The notes under the pieces were generated by a model that ran no database searches, was not told where the DNA came from, and saw only the letters and a program-made list of their open reading frames with translations. Position numbers and translations under genes: made by a program. This document shows, piece by piece, positions 1-10,781 of a stretch of DNA of 64,000 nt. Origin of the DNA: Gemmiger sp. An87 (GTDB lineage Bacteria > Bacillota > Clostridia > Oscillospirales > Ruminococcaceae); assembly GCF_002159185.1 (NCBI RefSeq), contig NZ_NFHD01000007.1, positions 62,001 through 126,000 on the forward strand. The letters run 5' to 3'. Position 1 is the first letter of the stretch; each line of letters starts with the position of its first letter.

Positions 1-86
1 TTTCGGACTGTTCACAGAATTTTCGCCTTTTTGCGCTATTCTTCTCTTTGACATTTTTGAAATTGGAAAAGTGAGGCAACAGTAAG

Positions 87-854
87 ATGCTTTTGACCCT
101 GATCGTATGCTTTTTTGCGGGGATGGGCGCGGGCCTGGGCACCGGATTCGCCGGCATGAGCGCCGCCGCGGTGATCAGCCCCATGCTCATCACCTTTCTG
201 CACATGGACCCCTACCTGGCGGTGGGCATCGCCCTGGCCAGCGACGTGCTTGCCAGCGCCGCCTCCGCCTACACCTACGGCAAAAACAAAAATCTGGACA
301 TCCGGGGCGGACTGGTGATGATGGCTGCGGTGCTGGTCTTCACCATGGTGGGCAGCTGGGCCGCCAGCCTGATGCCCAGCCAGACCATGGGCGGCTTCTC
401 GCTGTTCATGACCCTGTTCCTGGGCCTGAAATTCATCGTTCTGCCGGTGACCACCACCAAGGAAAAACGGGCCGGACTTTCGCCGCTGGTGAGCACCCTG
501 CAATCGCTGGGCTGCGGCGTGGTGATCGGCTTTATCTGCGGATTTGTGGGCGCGGGCGGCGGCCTGATGATGCTGCTCATCCTCACCAGCGTGCTGGGCT
601 ACGAGCTGAAGACCGCGGTGGGCACCAGCGTGTTCATCATGACCTTCACCGCCCTCACCGGCGCGGTTTCCCACTTTGCCATCGGCGGTGCGCCGGATGC
701 TCTGGTGCTGGCGCTTTGCATGCTGTTCACCCTGGTGTGGGCGCTCATCGCCGCCCGCTTTGCCAACCGGGCCAGCCCGGTGGTGCTCAACCGGGCCACC
801 GGCGCGGTGCTCACTGTGCTGGGCGTGATCATGATCGTGGTGCATTATCTGTAA
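87..854 (+). CDS. TauE/SafE family membrane permease
   Basis: A 255-residue polytopic membrane protein with about eight hydrophobic segments. It shows the internal duplication of the TauE/SafE (DUF81) family: a Gly-rich stretch at residues 11-22 (GMGAGLGTGFAG) is echoed near residue 150 (CGFVGAGGGLMM). Members export sulfite, sulfoacetate or related anions across the cytoplasmic membrane; the substrate cannot be read here. A GTGAGG ribosome-binding sequence lies ten bases before the ATG. The gene converges on the ModE-type regulator gene with a shared terminator between them. No other sulfur-metabolism gene is nearby, so the physiological role is open. Confidence 0.88.
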   Translation: MLLTLIVCFFAGMGAGLGTGFAGMSAAAVISPMLITFLHMDPYLAVGIALASDVLASAASAYTYGKNKNLDIRGGLVMMAAVLVFTMVGSWAASLMPSQTMGGFSLFMTLFLGLKFIVLPVTTTKEKRAGLSPLVSTLQSLGCGVVIGFICGFVGAGGGLMMLLILTSVLGYELKTAVGTSVFIMTFTALTGAVSHFAIGGAPDALVLALCMLFTLVWALIAARFANRASPVVLNRATGAVLTVLGVIMIVVHYL

Positions 855-863
855 TCGAAAAAA

Positions 864-905
864 GCCGCGGGGCATTCTTTTTGGAATGCTCCGCGGCCTT
901 TTTTA
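864..905. terminator. Bidirectional Rho-independent terminator
   Basis: A 14-bp GC-rich stem (GCCGCGGGGCATTC paired with GAATGCTCCGCGGC, one wobble) with a short T-rich loop, followed by a T-run on the plus strand and preceded by an A-run. It sits between the convergent permease and ModE-type genes and can serve both. Confidence 0.85.
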
Positions 906-1271
906 TTGCTCCGGTGAAAGGTCCTTTTCCGGATGGAACGAGGAAAAATAGGTGTTATACAGATCCTGGGCACTCTGGGCGCAGGCGGTGCGGTAGGCCT
1001 GGTAGCGCATGAGCAGCTCCTTGGCCTGGGGCGTGATGGTGCTTCCGCCGCCGCCCTTACCGCCGATGGTTCGCTGGGTCATGGCGAAGCCAAACTCCTT
1101 TTCCGCCCGTTTGATCATGGAAAAGGCCTTGGTATAGGCCATTCCCAGATGCTGGGCCGCGGCCCGCAGGCTGCCCAGCCGCTCCACCTCCAGCAGCAGC
1201 TCACAGGGCCCCGCGCCGAAAAAGCGCTCGCCCGCATCGCTGCAAAAGTACACGCTGAATTTCACCTGCAT
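903..1271 (-). CDS. ModE-type winged-helix regulator (DNA-binding domain only)
   Basis: A 122-residue protein whose middle part (residues 30-90) matches the N-terminal DNA-binding domain of ModE/LysR-like regulators: SLRAAAQHLGMAYTKAFSMI, then the wing motif GGKGGGGSTITP. ModE controls molybdate uptake and molybdoenzyme genes. This protein ends after the DNA-binding domain and lacks the molybdate-binding MOP domains, so it may not sense molybdate by itself. It follows tex by 28 bases on the same strand and has its own GGGAGG site, so co-transcription with tex is possible. Its target genes are not evident in this window. Confidence 0.8.
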   Translation of the reverse strand: MQVKFSVYFCSDAGERFFGAGPCELLLEVERLGSLRAAAQHLGMAYTKAFSMIKRAEKEFGFAMTQRTIGGKGGGGSTITPQAKELLMRYQAYRTACAQSAQDLYNTYFSSFHPEKDLSPEQ

Positions 1272-1299
1272 GGCCGTTTCCTCCCTTTTCCGGTTTGCA

Positions 1300-3450
<2,151 letters not shown>

Positions 3451-3478
3451 TGGGTTCTTTCTCCTTTGTGTTCCGGTC

Positions 3479-5857
3479 TTACTGCCGGGGCTGCGGCGGG
3501 TCCAGATGATATTTTTCCGCAAGAGCCGCCCGGTGCTTTTTGCGGGCACGGGCGCACAGCACCAGATAGCCCGCAAAGACCACGGCGCTCACTGCCGCCA
3601 GGGTCAGGCTCACATTCAATCCCTGGGTATGGTATTCCAGCCGGATGGTATTGTCGCCCGCGGAGGCAGGCACTGCCATCAGGCCGCCGGAGACCTTGAG
3701 CACCGGGGCCTCCTCGCCGTTCACGGTGGCGGTGAAGCCTGCGTCATAGGGCACCGGGAAGAAGACCAGGGTGCTGTTTTCCAGCTGAATGTTGGCGGTC
3801 AGGCCCCAGTTGTCCAGCTCAACGCTGCTGGCGGCCATGGCCTGGCGGTCGTCCAGGTCCTCCTCGTAGCTGGCCCGGTCGAAGTCGGTCTGCTCGGCCT
3901 CGGTCAGATGGCGCAGCCCGCCGCCCCAGGTGTTCACCTGCTCCTCACTGAGCACGATGGCCCGGACCAGCAGATTGTCCCGGTATTCCTCCGGAATCTC
4001 CTCGTACTCCTCCTCGGTGATGTAGGCATCGTAGGAGTAGGCCATGGGCAGCCAGTCGGTGTTCTCGTACACCGCCAGCTGGCCCTGGGTGGTCCAGTAG
4101 CGCCAGTTGTCGCCGGCCTTTTCCTCAAACTCCTCCTGCTTGTCCACCGGGCAGATGGTGTATTTCACGCTGAGCAGGCCACGCAGGGCGTATTCGTCCA
4201 CCTCCGGGGCACTGCGCACATCCCGCTTCACCCCCACCTGGGGGTAGAACTCCAGAATGGAGGGGGCCACGGTGGAGTTGAAGGTCTGCAGGTCGCTCCG
4301 GTTCACCCACAGGCCCAGGTTATCGTAACATTCGTAGTCGTCGATGCGGTAGGCGCCCTCCGGCAGAATCTCCGCCAGGGCCCGGCCGTCCACATACTGC
4401 TGCTGGTAAAAGTCCTTGTCGTTGTCCCACTGGGCAAATTTGCCGATGGCGATGTGCATCGCACCGTACAGACAGCCGAAGACAAGCACCGCCGCGGTGA
4501 GCCGCCGGGGCAGCTGGGGGGTGCGCTTGTACATGAGCCACAGCACCCAGAACAGCAGCACACCGATCAGGGCGATGCCGAAGTTCAAGAAGAACTTTTC
4601 CGGGTAGTCCATCACGCCGATCTTCCAGCCGCCGTCATCGGTTTCGGTGGGGACCAGGGCGAAGGCACAGTAGGCCACCAGCACCGCCAGTGTGGGGCGC
4701 AGACCCTTTTTCAGGTCCACCTCGTCCTCGTGCTCCAGCCCGTAGATGGTCACCGCGCACATGATGAGCACCGGCATGTAGTACCAGCGGGCGTAGTAGC
4801 TGGAGTTCATGGCGTAGAACATGGAGTTCAGCCCCGGCACCAGCGCCATCACCAGGCAGGTACTGAGAATCCATTTGAAGGCAGTGCCCTTTTTGCACCG
4901 GCAATAGGCGAGCACGCCCATCATGCTCACCAGGGGCAGGTAGGCGGTCATGCTGGTCCACTTAATGACGCCGGAATCGAAGATCACCGGCATATAAGGG
5001 CAGTCCGGCGGGAAGAAGAAGCTGTAAAGAATGGCGGCGTACTGCTGCACACTGCTGTAAAGCAGCAGGCCGAAGCCGTCGGAAAAGCTGGACACCCGGG
5101 GGTTGTTCTGCAGGCTGAGCATGGTGGGAATGGCCAGAATGGCGCCCATACCCACGCCTGCCAGGCTTTCGAAGGCCAGCGCACCGAAGGTGCGGCCATT
5201 GATTTTGTACCGCCCGGCCAGCACCATGCACACAAAATAGATGGCCAGGAACACCACCTGACCGGCGAAGAAGAAGTAGTTGTTGAGCAGGTTCAGCGCC
5301 ACCAGCACCGCGAAGGGGCCCCGGCGCTTTTCGTACACCGCCGCGTCCAGCGCCCAGAGCAGATAGGGGAACAGCGCCACCACATCCACAAAGTGGTTGA
5401 AGAACACGTTGTACACCGTGAAGCCGGAAAAGGCATACATGCAGGCGCCCAGCACCGCCATGTTCGCCTTGCGGGTGTAGCGGCGCATCCACAGGTAAGC
5501 GCCCCCGCCCGCCACGGCAAATTTCAAACAGAGCATGGGCACCATCAGGTAGGGCATCCATGCCGCCGGGAACAGCAGGCTCAGCCACCAGAAGGGGCTG
5601 CCCGCCAGATAAAAGGCGTAACTGTTCAAAAAGCCGCTGCCCAGGTCGGTGGCCCAGCTGAAGGAGCCGCCGCCGGATTTTACGAACTGATTTGCGGAAT
5701 AATAAAAGGCGATCTGCTGGCTGTTAAAATCCCCCGCGTATAAAAAGAAACCCTTGTCCAGAATGTAGAACGGCAGGAACATCAGTGCGGCAGCCAGGCC
5801 GCACAACGCAAAGGTAAGCCAGTATTTGTTCTGTGGTTTTTCCAGCGGGCGTATCAT
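3479..5857 (-). CDS. YfhO family membrane protein
   Basis: A 792-residue polytopic membrane protein. Its first residues (MIRPLEKPQNKYWLT) lead into about a dozen membrane segments, followed by a large extracytoplasmic region around residues 480-740 and a last membrane helix close to the C-terminus, ending in a basic tail. The N-terminal DFNSQQIAFYYSAN segment is typical of bacterial YfhO proteins, which resemble GT-C glycosyltransferases and are linked to cell-envelope polymer glycosylation in Firmicutes. The ATG at 5857 is preceded by GAGGTG and is preferred over an in-frame start 39 codons upstream. It precedes tex on the same strand with a 28-base gap. The sugar donor and acceptor are unknown. 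Confidence 0.85.
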   Translation of the reverse strand: MIRPLEKPQNKYWLTFALCGLAAALMFLPFYILDKGFFLYAGDFNSQQIAFYYSANQFVKSGGGSFSWATDLGSGFLNSYAFYLAGSPFWWLSLLFPAAWMPYLMVPMLCLKFAVAGGGAYLWMRRYTRKANMAVLGACMYAFSGFTVYNVFFNHFVDVVALFPYLLWALDAAVYEKRRGPFAVLVALNLLNNYFFFAGQVVFLAIYFVCMVLAGRYKINGRTFGALAFESLAGVGMGAILAIPTMLSLQNNPRVSSFSDGFGLLLYSSVQQYAAILYSFFFPPDCPYMPVIFDSGVIKWTSMTAYLPLVSMMGVLAYCRCKKGTAFKWILSTCLVMALVPGLNSMFYAMNSSYYARWYYMPVLIMCAVTIYGLEHEDEVDLKKGLRPTLAVLVAYCAFALVPTETDDGGWKIGVMDYPEKFFLNFGIALIGVLLFWVLWLMYKRTPQLPRRLTAAVLVFGCLYGAMHIAIGKFAQWDNDKDFYQQQYVDGRALAEILPEGAYRIDDYECYDNLGLWVNRSDLQTFNSTVAPSILEFYPQVGVKRDVRSAPEVDEYALRGLLSVKYTICPVDKQEEFEEKAGDNWRYWTTQGQLAVYENTDWLPMAYSYDAYITEEEYEEIPEEYRDNLLVRAIVLSEEQVNTWGGGLRHLTEAEQTDFDRASYEEDLDDRQAMAASSVELDNWGLTANIQLENSTLVFFPVPYDAGFTATVNGEEAPVLKVSGGLMAVPASAGDNTIRLEYHTQGLNVSLTLAAVSAVVFAGYLVLCARARKKHRAALAEKYHLDPPQPRQ

Positions 5858-5921
5858 AGAACGCACCTCACATCCTTTTTCTTTCGGCGCGCCGGGGCTG
5901 CCCCCGGGCGGGAAAATATGA

Positions 5922-5973
5922 TATAGTGTTTTCAGAAAGCGCCCGGCGGGCGCAGACAGAGTTAAGTATAACA
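5922..5973. promoter_or_regulatory. Possible opposed extended -10 promoters for yfbR and the YfhO gene
   Basis: On the plus strand TGATATAGT (5919-5927) fits an extended -10 for yfbR. On the minus strand TGTTATACT (read 5973 to 5965) fits an extended -10 for the YfhO gene. Neither has a convincing -35. If both are used, the two leaders overlap head-on and share a 6-bp hairpin (GCGCCCGGCGGGCGC, 5939-5953). Confidence 0.35.
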
Positions 5974-5991
5974 CCCAGGAGTGTGAAAGAA

Positions 5992-6591
5992 ATGAAAATC
6001 TATTCCTTCAACGCACTGGTGAGCCGGATGAAGTACATCCGCCGGTGGAGCCTGATGCACGCCTCCCGCACCGAGAGCCTGAGCGAGCACGCGGCGGACA
6101 CCGCCATTCTGGCCCACACCCTGTGCCTGATCGCCCAGCACATCACCGGCACGCCGGTGCGGCCGGAGACAGTGGCGGTGGCGGCGCTGTATCACGACGC
6201 ACAGGAGATCCTCACCGGCGACATGCCCACCCCGGTGAAATACAAAAACGAGCGGCTGCGCAAGGCCTACAAGGCATTGGAGGACGAAAGCGCCGCCGCC
6301 CTTCTGGGGTATCTGCCGCCCCAGCTGCGGGGCGAGATGGCCGGTTACGTGACCGGCAGCCTGCTCACCGAGGAGGAGGCCAGGCTGCTCAAGGCGGCGG
6401 ACCGGCTGAGCGCCCTGATCAAATGCACCGAGGAGGTGCAGGCGGGCAACCGGGAGTTCGCCGCCGCGCTGACCCAGCAGCGGGCCGCATTAAAGGAAAT
6501 GAACTGCCCGGAGGCAGACTATTTCATCGTGCATATGCTGCCCTGTTACGCCCAGCCTTTGGATGAGCTGACCGGCCTGAGCGCGGACTGA
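5992..6591 (+). CDS. yfbR: YfbR-like HD-domain 5'-deoxynucleotidase
   Basis: A 199-residue HD-domain protein, the same length as E. coli YfbR. The metal-binding HD pattern is visible: HASRTESLSEHAADTA near residues 23-38, then ALYHDAQEILTGDMPTPVK near 65-80. YfbR-type enzymes dephosphorylate deoxyribonucleoside 5'-monophosphates and help to balance dNTP pools. The ATG at 5992 has AGGAGTG upstream; an earlier in-frame start would add 22 residues without family similarity. The gene is transcribed divergently from the YfhO gene. Confidence 0.9.
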   Translation: MKIYSFNALVSRMKYIRRWSLMHASRTESLSEHAADTAILAHTLCLIAQHITGTPVRPETVAVAALYHDAQEILTGDMPTPVKYKNERLRKAYKALEDESAAALLGYLPPQLRGEMAGYVTGSLLTEEEARLLKAADRLSALIKCTEEVQAGNREFAAALTQQRAALKEMNCPEADYFIVHMLPCYAQPLDELTGLSAD

Positions 6592-6596
6592 GCCGC

Positions 6597-7571
6597 TCAG
6601 CGGTTGCCCGCGTCGTACACCTTTTGAAAAAGCTCGTCCAGGTCTTCGTAGTGGCTCAGCTGGCAGCAGGCCCGGCGCAGCCCCGCCGCGCCCTTGAGTC
6701 CCTTCATGTAGTAAAGGGCCTGGCTGCGGGCCTGGGGCATGGCCACCCACTCGCCCTTTTCCTCGCACATCTCATACACCTGGGTGCGCAAAGCCTCCAG
6801 ACGCTGGCGGAGGGTGGGCTTTTCCGGGGCGGGCTCGCCGTTTAAGGCAGCCTTGATCTCGGCAAAAATCCAGGGGTCGCCCAGCGCGGCACGGCCCACC
6901 ATCACACCATCGCAGCCGGTGGCGTTCACCATGGCAACCGCATCGGCGGCGGATTCAATGTCGCCGTTGCCCAGAACCGGAATCTTCACCGCCTTTTTCA
7001 CCGCTTCGATGATCTTCCAGTCCACGGTTCCGGGCTGGTACATCTGCTCCCGGGTGCGGCCGTGCACCGCCACCAGCGCCGCGCCCGCGGCCTCGCAGGC
7101 CTTGGCCACCTCCACGGCGGTGATGTGGTCGGCATCCCAGCCGGCGCGCATCTTCACGGTGACCGGCTTGCCCTGGCTCTCCTTCACCACCGCGGCCACG
7201 ATGTCGCCGCAGTTTTTGGGGTCCAGCATCAGCTTGCTGCCCGCTCCGCTGGAGTTGATCTTGGGGGCCGGGCAGCCCATGTTGATGTCGATGAAATCAA
7301 ACTTGTACTTCTGGATCAGCGCGGTGGCCTGGCCCATGGTCTCGGGCTCCGCACCGAACAGCTGCACCCCATAGGGGGCCGGGTTGTTTTCATTATAAAT
7401 CAGCTGGGCGCTTTTTTTGTCGCCAAAGGTCAGGGCCTTCGCGCTGACCATCTCGCTGATGGTGTAAAGCGCCCCGTGGTTGGCCGCCAGGCGGCGGCAG
7501 GCGGCGTCGGTAAAGCCGGCCATGGGGGCCAGCACCGCGCCGGGGGCAAAGGTCATATTGCCAAGCTGCAT
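6597..7571 (-). CDS. dusB: tRNA-dihydrouridine synthase, DusB type
   Basis: A 324-residue FMN-dependent TIM-barrel enzyme that reduces uridines in the tRNA D-loop. The N-terminus (APMAGFTDAACRRL), the catalytic-loop NMGCPAPK with Cys100, the HGRTREQ segment, GNGDI and the phosphate-binding MVGRAALGDPWIF are all present and in order. The start has AAAGGAG eight to nine bases upstream. It converges on yfbR with only a five-base gap and is divergent from polA, sharing a compact promoter region. Confidence 0.93.
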   Translation of the reverse strand: MQLGNMTFAPGAVLAPMAGFTDAACRRLAANHGALYTISEMVSAKALTFGDKKSAQLIYNENNPAPYGVQLFGAEPETMGQATALIQKYKFDFIDINMGCPAPKINSSGAGSKLMLDPKNCGDIVAAVVKESQGKPVTVKMRAGWDADHITAVEVAKACEAAGAALVAVHGRTREQMYQPGTVDWKIIEAVKKAVKIPVLGNGDIESAADAVAMVNATGCDGVMVGRAALGDPWIFAEIKAALNGEPAPEKPTLRQRLEALRTQVYEMCEEKGEWVAMPQARSQALYYMKGLKGAAGLRRACCQLSHYEDLDELFQKVYDAGNR

Positions 7572-7626
7572 TACAGTTTCTCCTTTGAAAAAGCCGGAGC
7601 GCTGCCCCGGCAGAAATCCAGGGTTT

Positions 7627-7659
7627 ATTGTACCACAAAACTTAGCGTTGTGGTATACT
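7627..7659. promoter_or_regulatory. Divergent dusB/polA promoters inside an inverted repeat
   Basis: On the minus strand TGGTACAAT (read 7635 to 7627) is an extended -10 for dusB; on the plus strand TGGTATACT (7651-7659) is an extended -10 for polA. Both overlap the arms of an exact 8-bp inverted repeat, TACCACAA (7631-7638) and TTGTGGTA (7648-7655). The symmetry may simply follow from two similar promoters back to back, or be a shared operator. Confidence 0.6.
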
Positions 7660-7731
7660 TATTAAATATAGCATTCGCCGCCTGTCCCCTTCGGGCGAGC
7701 GGTCAACACACGTTTTTTCGGAGGTCTGCCC

Positions 7732-10251
7732 ATGAAATTGCTGGTTTTGGACGGCAACAGCATTGTGAACCGCGCCTTCTACGGCATCAAGCTGCTCACC
7801 ACCAAGGATGGCCGTTACACCAACGCCATCTACGGCTTTATGAATATTCTGCTGAACCTGTTGAAAGAGGTCCAGCCGGACGAGGTGGCCATCGCCTTTG
7901 ACCTGAAGGCTCCCACCTTCCGCCACAAGATGTACGACGGCTACAAGGCCACCCGCAAGGGCATGCCCGAGGAGCTGGCCCAGCAGATGCCTGTGCTGAA
8001 GGAGCTGCTGGCCGACCTGGGCTTCGTAATGGTCTCCAAGGAGGGCTACGAGGCGGACGACATTCTGGGCACCCTGAGCGCGGCCGCTGCCGCCCGGGGC
8101 GACGAATGCTACCTGGCCACCGGTGACCGGGACAGCCTGCAGCTGGTGAACGACCACGTGACCGTTCTGCTGGCCGCCACCCGGATGGGCCGCAGCGAGA
8201 CCGTGGTGATGGACAAGGCCGCTGTGGAGGAAAAATACGGCGTGAGCCCCAAGCAGCTCATCGAGGTAAAGAGCCTGATGGGCGACACCTCGGACAACAT
8301 CCCCGGTGTGGCGGGCGTGGGCGAAAAGACCGCCCTGGCCCTGATTCAGAAATTCGGCAGTCTGGCGGGCGTGTACGAGAACATCGACGACAGCGCCATC
8401 AAGCCCGGCGTGCGCACCAAGCTGACCACCCACAAGGAGGACGCGGAGCTCTCCCGCAAGCTGGCGGAGATCGACTGCGCCATTCCGGTGGACACCGCCC
8501 CCGGCACCTACAAGCGGGGCGAAGGCGACGCGGCCGCGGCCGCCGGGCTGCTGGCCGAGCTGGAAATCCACAGCCTGGCCCCCCGGCTGGGCCTGGACGG
8601 CGTAACTCCCAAGGCCGCCGCCCCCGCGCCGGAGCTTGCCGCCGTGGAGCCGGACGTGCTGCCCATGATCCCCGAGGGCCGGTATGACCTGGCCCAGGAG
8701 GGTGAGGGCTGGTACGCGGTGCAGGAAAATGCCGTTTACCCGCTGGACGAGGCCGCACTGGTCCGCCTGCTGGACAGCGGCGCCACCCTGCGGGTGTTCG
8801 ACGCAAAGCCGCTCTATCATCTGGCGCTGGCCGGCGGCGGCGAGGGCAAGAGCATCGTGTTTGACGCGAAGCTGGCCGCTTATCTGCTGAACCCCGCCGC
8901 CAGCAGCTACACGGTGGAAAATCTGACCGCGGAGTACGGCATCCAGCCTGCCTTCCGCTGCGAGGCCGCACCGCTGGCCGGTGTGCTGGCCGGGCTGTAT
9001 GACGCGCTGGACGCCAAGGTGACCGAGGAGGGCATGGACCGGCTGCTGGCCGAGGTGGAGCTGCCCCTGGCCCTGGTACTGGCGGACATGGAGCGCACCG
9101 GCATGCTGGTGGACCGGGAAGGTCTTGTGGCCTTCGGCGAAAAGATGAAGCAGGAGCTGGAGGGCTGCCTTGCCCGCATTTACGAGCAGGTGGGCTATGA
9201 GTTCAACGTGAACAGCCCCAAGCAGCTGGGCGAGGCCCTGTTCGTGAAGCTGGGCCTGCCGCCCCGCAAAAAGACCAAGAGCGGCTACTCCACCAATGCG
9301 GAGACGCTGGAAAGCCTGCGCAGCGAGCACCCGGTGATCGACGACATTCTGCAGTACCGCACCTACCAGAAGCTGAACTCCACCTATGTGGAGGGTCTTT
9401 TGAAGGTGATCGGGCCGGACGGGCGGATGCACTCCACCTTCAACCAGACCGAAGCCCGCACCGGGCGGCTTTCCTCCAGCGAGCCCAACATGCAGAACAT
9501 TCCCATCCGCACCCCGCTGGGCAGCCAGCTGCGCCAGTTCTTTGTGGCAAAGCCCGGCTGCACCCTGGTGGACGCGGACTACAGCCAGATCGAGCTGCGG
9601 CTGCTGGCCCACATTTCCGGGGATGAATCCATGCGTCAGGCCTTTCTGACCGGGCAGGACATCCACCGCAGCACCGCCGCGAAGATCTATAACCTGCCGC
9701 CGGAGATGATCACCCCCGCCCTGCGCTCCTCTGCCAAGGCGGTGAACTTCGGCATCGTGTACGGCATCGGCGCGTTCAGCCTTTCCCGTGATATCAATGT
9801 GTCGGTGAAGGAGGCGGACCAGTTCATCAAGAATTATCTGGCCACCTTCCCCGGCGTGAAAAACTATATGGACGAGACCATCGCCCACGGCACCGAGAAG
9901 GGCTATGTGACCACCCTGTTCGGCCGCCGCCGGGCCCTGCCCGAGCTGGCCAGCAAGAACCACAACCTGCGGGCGCTGGGCGAGCGGATGGCCATGAACA
10001 CCCCCATCCAGGGCACCGCGGCGGATGTGATCAAGCTGGCCATGGTAAAAGTATGGCGGCGGCTGCGGGCCGAGGGTCTGGCCGCAAAGCTGATCTTGCA
10101 GGTGCACGACGAACTGATCGTGGAGGCCCCGGAGGCCGAGGCCGAGACCGTGGCCCGCATCCTGAAGGAAGAGATGGAGGGCGCGGTGAGCTACTCCGTA
10201 CCCCTGATCGCCGACGTGGGCCAGGGCAAGACCTGGCTGGAATCCCACTAA
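7732..10251 (+). CDS. polA: DNA polymerase I
   Basis: An 839-residue family A DNA polymerase. Residues 1-290 form the 5'-3' nuclease (LDGNSIVNRAFYGI at the start, GDRDSLQLV, then the helix-hairpin-helix GVAGVGEKTALALI). The middle region (about 310-460) corresponds to the 3'-5' exonuclease fold, but I cannot find the DxE and other acidic metal ligands, so proofreading is probably lost, as in Bacillus Pol I. The polymerase domain has motif A (DADYSQIELRLLAHISGD), motif B (KAVNFGIVYG) and motif C (VHDELI). It repairs gaps and processes Okazaki fragments. A GGAGG site precedes the ATG; rimI follows closely. Confidence 0.96.
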   Translation: MKLLVLDGNSIVNRAFYGIKLLTTKDGRYTNAIYGFMNILLNLLKEVQPDEVAIAFDLKAPTFRHKMYDGYKATRKGMPEELAQQMPVLKELLADLGFVMVSKEGYEADDILGTLSAAAAARGDECYLATGDRDSLQLVNDHVTVLLAATRMGRSETVVMDKAAVEEKYGVSPKQLIEVKSLMGDTSDNIPGVAGVGEKTALALIQKFGSLAGVYENIDDSAIKPGVRTKLTTHKEDAELSRKLAEIDCAIPVDTAPGTYKRGEGDAAAAAGLLAELEIHSLAPRLGLDGVTPKAAAPAPELAAVEPDVLPMIPEGRYDLAQEGEGWYAVQENAVYPLDEAALVRLLDSGATLRVFDAKPLYHLALAGGGEGKSIVFDAKLAAYLLNPAASSYTVENLTAEYGIQPAFRCEAAPLAGVLAGLYDALDAKVTEEGMDRLLAEVELPLALVLADMERTGMLVDREGLVAFGEKMKQELEGCLARIYEQVGYEFNVNSPKQLGEALFVKLGLPPRKKTKSGYSTNAETLESLRSEHPVIDDILQYRTYQKLNSTYVEGLLKVIGPDGRMHSTFNQTEARTGRLSSSEPNMQNIPIRTPLGSQLRQFFVAKPGCTLVDADYSQIELRLLAHISGDESMRQAFLTGQDIHRSTAAKIYNLPPEMITPALRSSAKAVNFGIVYGIGAFSLSRDINVSVKEADQFIKNYLATFPGVKNYMDETIAHGTEKGYVTTLFGRRRALPELASKNHNLRALGERMAMNTPIQGTAADVIKLAMVKVWRRLRAEGLAAKLILQVHDELIVEAPEAEAETVARILKEEMEGAVSYSVPLIADVGQGKTWLESH

Positions 10252-10282
10252 GGTGGGTTTTCCACAAAGGAGGCATTGTTTC

Positions 10283-10735
10283 GTGGAATATTTGATCCGG
10301 CCCATGGAACGGGCCGATTTGGACGTCTGCGCAGTGATCGAGCAGAGCGCGGGCGACCCCTGGAGTCTGGCCCAGCTTGCCGAGGAGCTGGAAAACCAGT
10401 TGGCGGGCGGCGCGTCCCGGCTGTTTGTGGCACAGGCACCCGGCCGGCCGGTGGCGGGCCTTGCCGCCTGGCAGCTGGCCGCCGGGGAGGCCAGTCTTTA
10501 CACCCTGACCGTGGCCCCCGAGGCCCGGCGCACCGGCGCGGGCAGCGCTTTGCTGCGGCATAGCCTGGAGGCGCTACGCGGCGAGGGTGCGGAGGTGGCC
10601 TTTTTGGAGGTGCGTGCCTCCAACGCCGGGGCCATTGCCCTGTATGAGCAGGCTGGCTTTTCGGCGGACGGCCGCCGTCCCCGCTTCTACCAGAACCCCA
10701 CCGAGGACGCGGTCCTCATGCACCGGGCGCTGTGA
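10283..10735 (+). CDS. rimI: Ribosomal protein S18-alanine N-acetyltransferase
   Basis: A 150-residue GNAT acetyltransferase, matching the usual RimI length (about 148). It starts IRPMERADLDVCAVIEQSA, and the acetyl-CoA-binding segment TVAPEARRTGAGSALLRH and the C-terminal NAGAIALYEQAGFSADGRR are clear. I place the start at a GTG because AAAGGAGG (10266-10273) is nine bases upstream. It sits between polA and tsaD, and rimI-tsaD adjacency is common in Firmicutes, where tsaB often stands next to them; no tsaB is found here. Confidence 0.85.
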   Translation: MEYLIRPMERADLDVCAVIEQSAGDPWSLAQLAEELENQLAGGASRLFVAQAPGRPVAGLAAWQLAAGEASLYTLTVAPEARRTGAGSALLRHSLEALRGEGAEVAFLEVRASNAGAIALYEQAGFSADGRRPRFYQNPTEDAVLMHRAL

Positions 10736-10781
10736 CCCGAAAATCCCCGATATTTGTTGAAAAGCATGGTGATATTACAAA

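Noticed and set aside
48-53. TTGACA upstream of the TauE/SafE gene
   Set aside because: A good -35 match, but no -10 at 15-19 bases; GTGAGG at that place is the ribosome-binding site, so I do not call a promoter.
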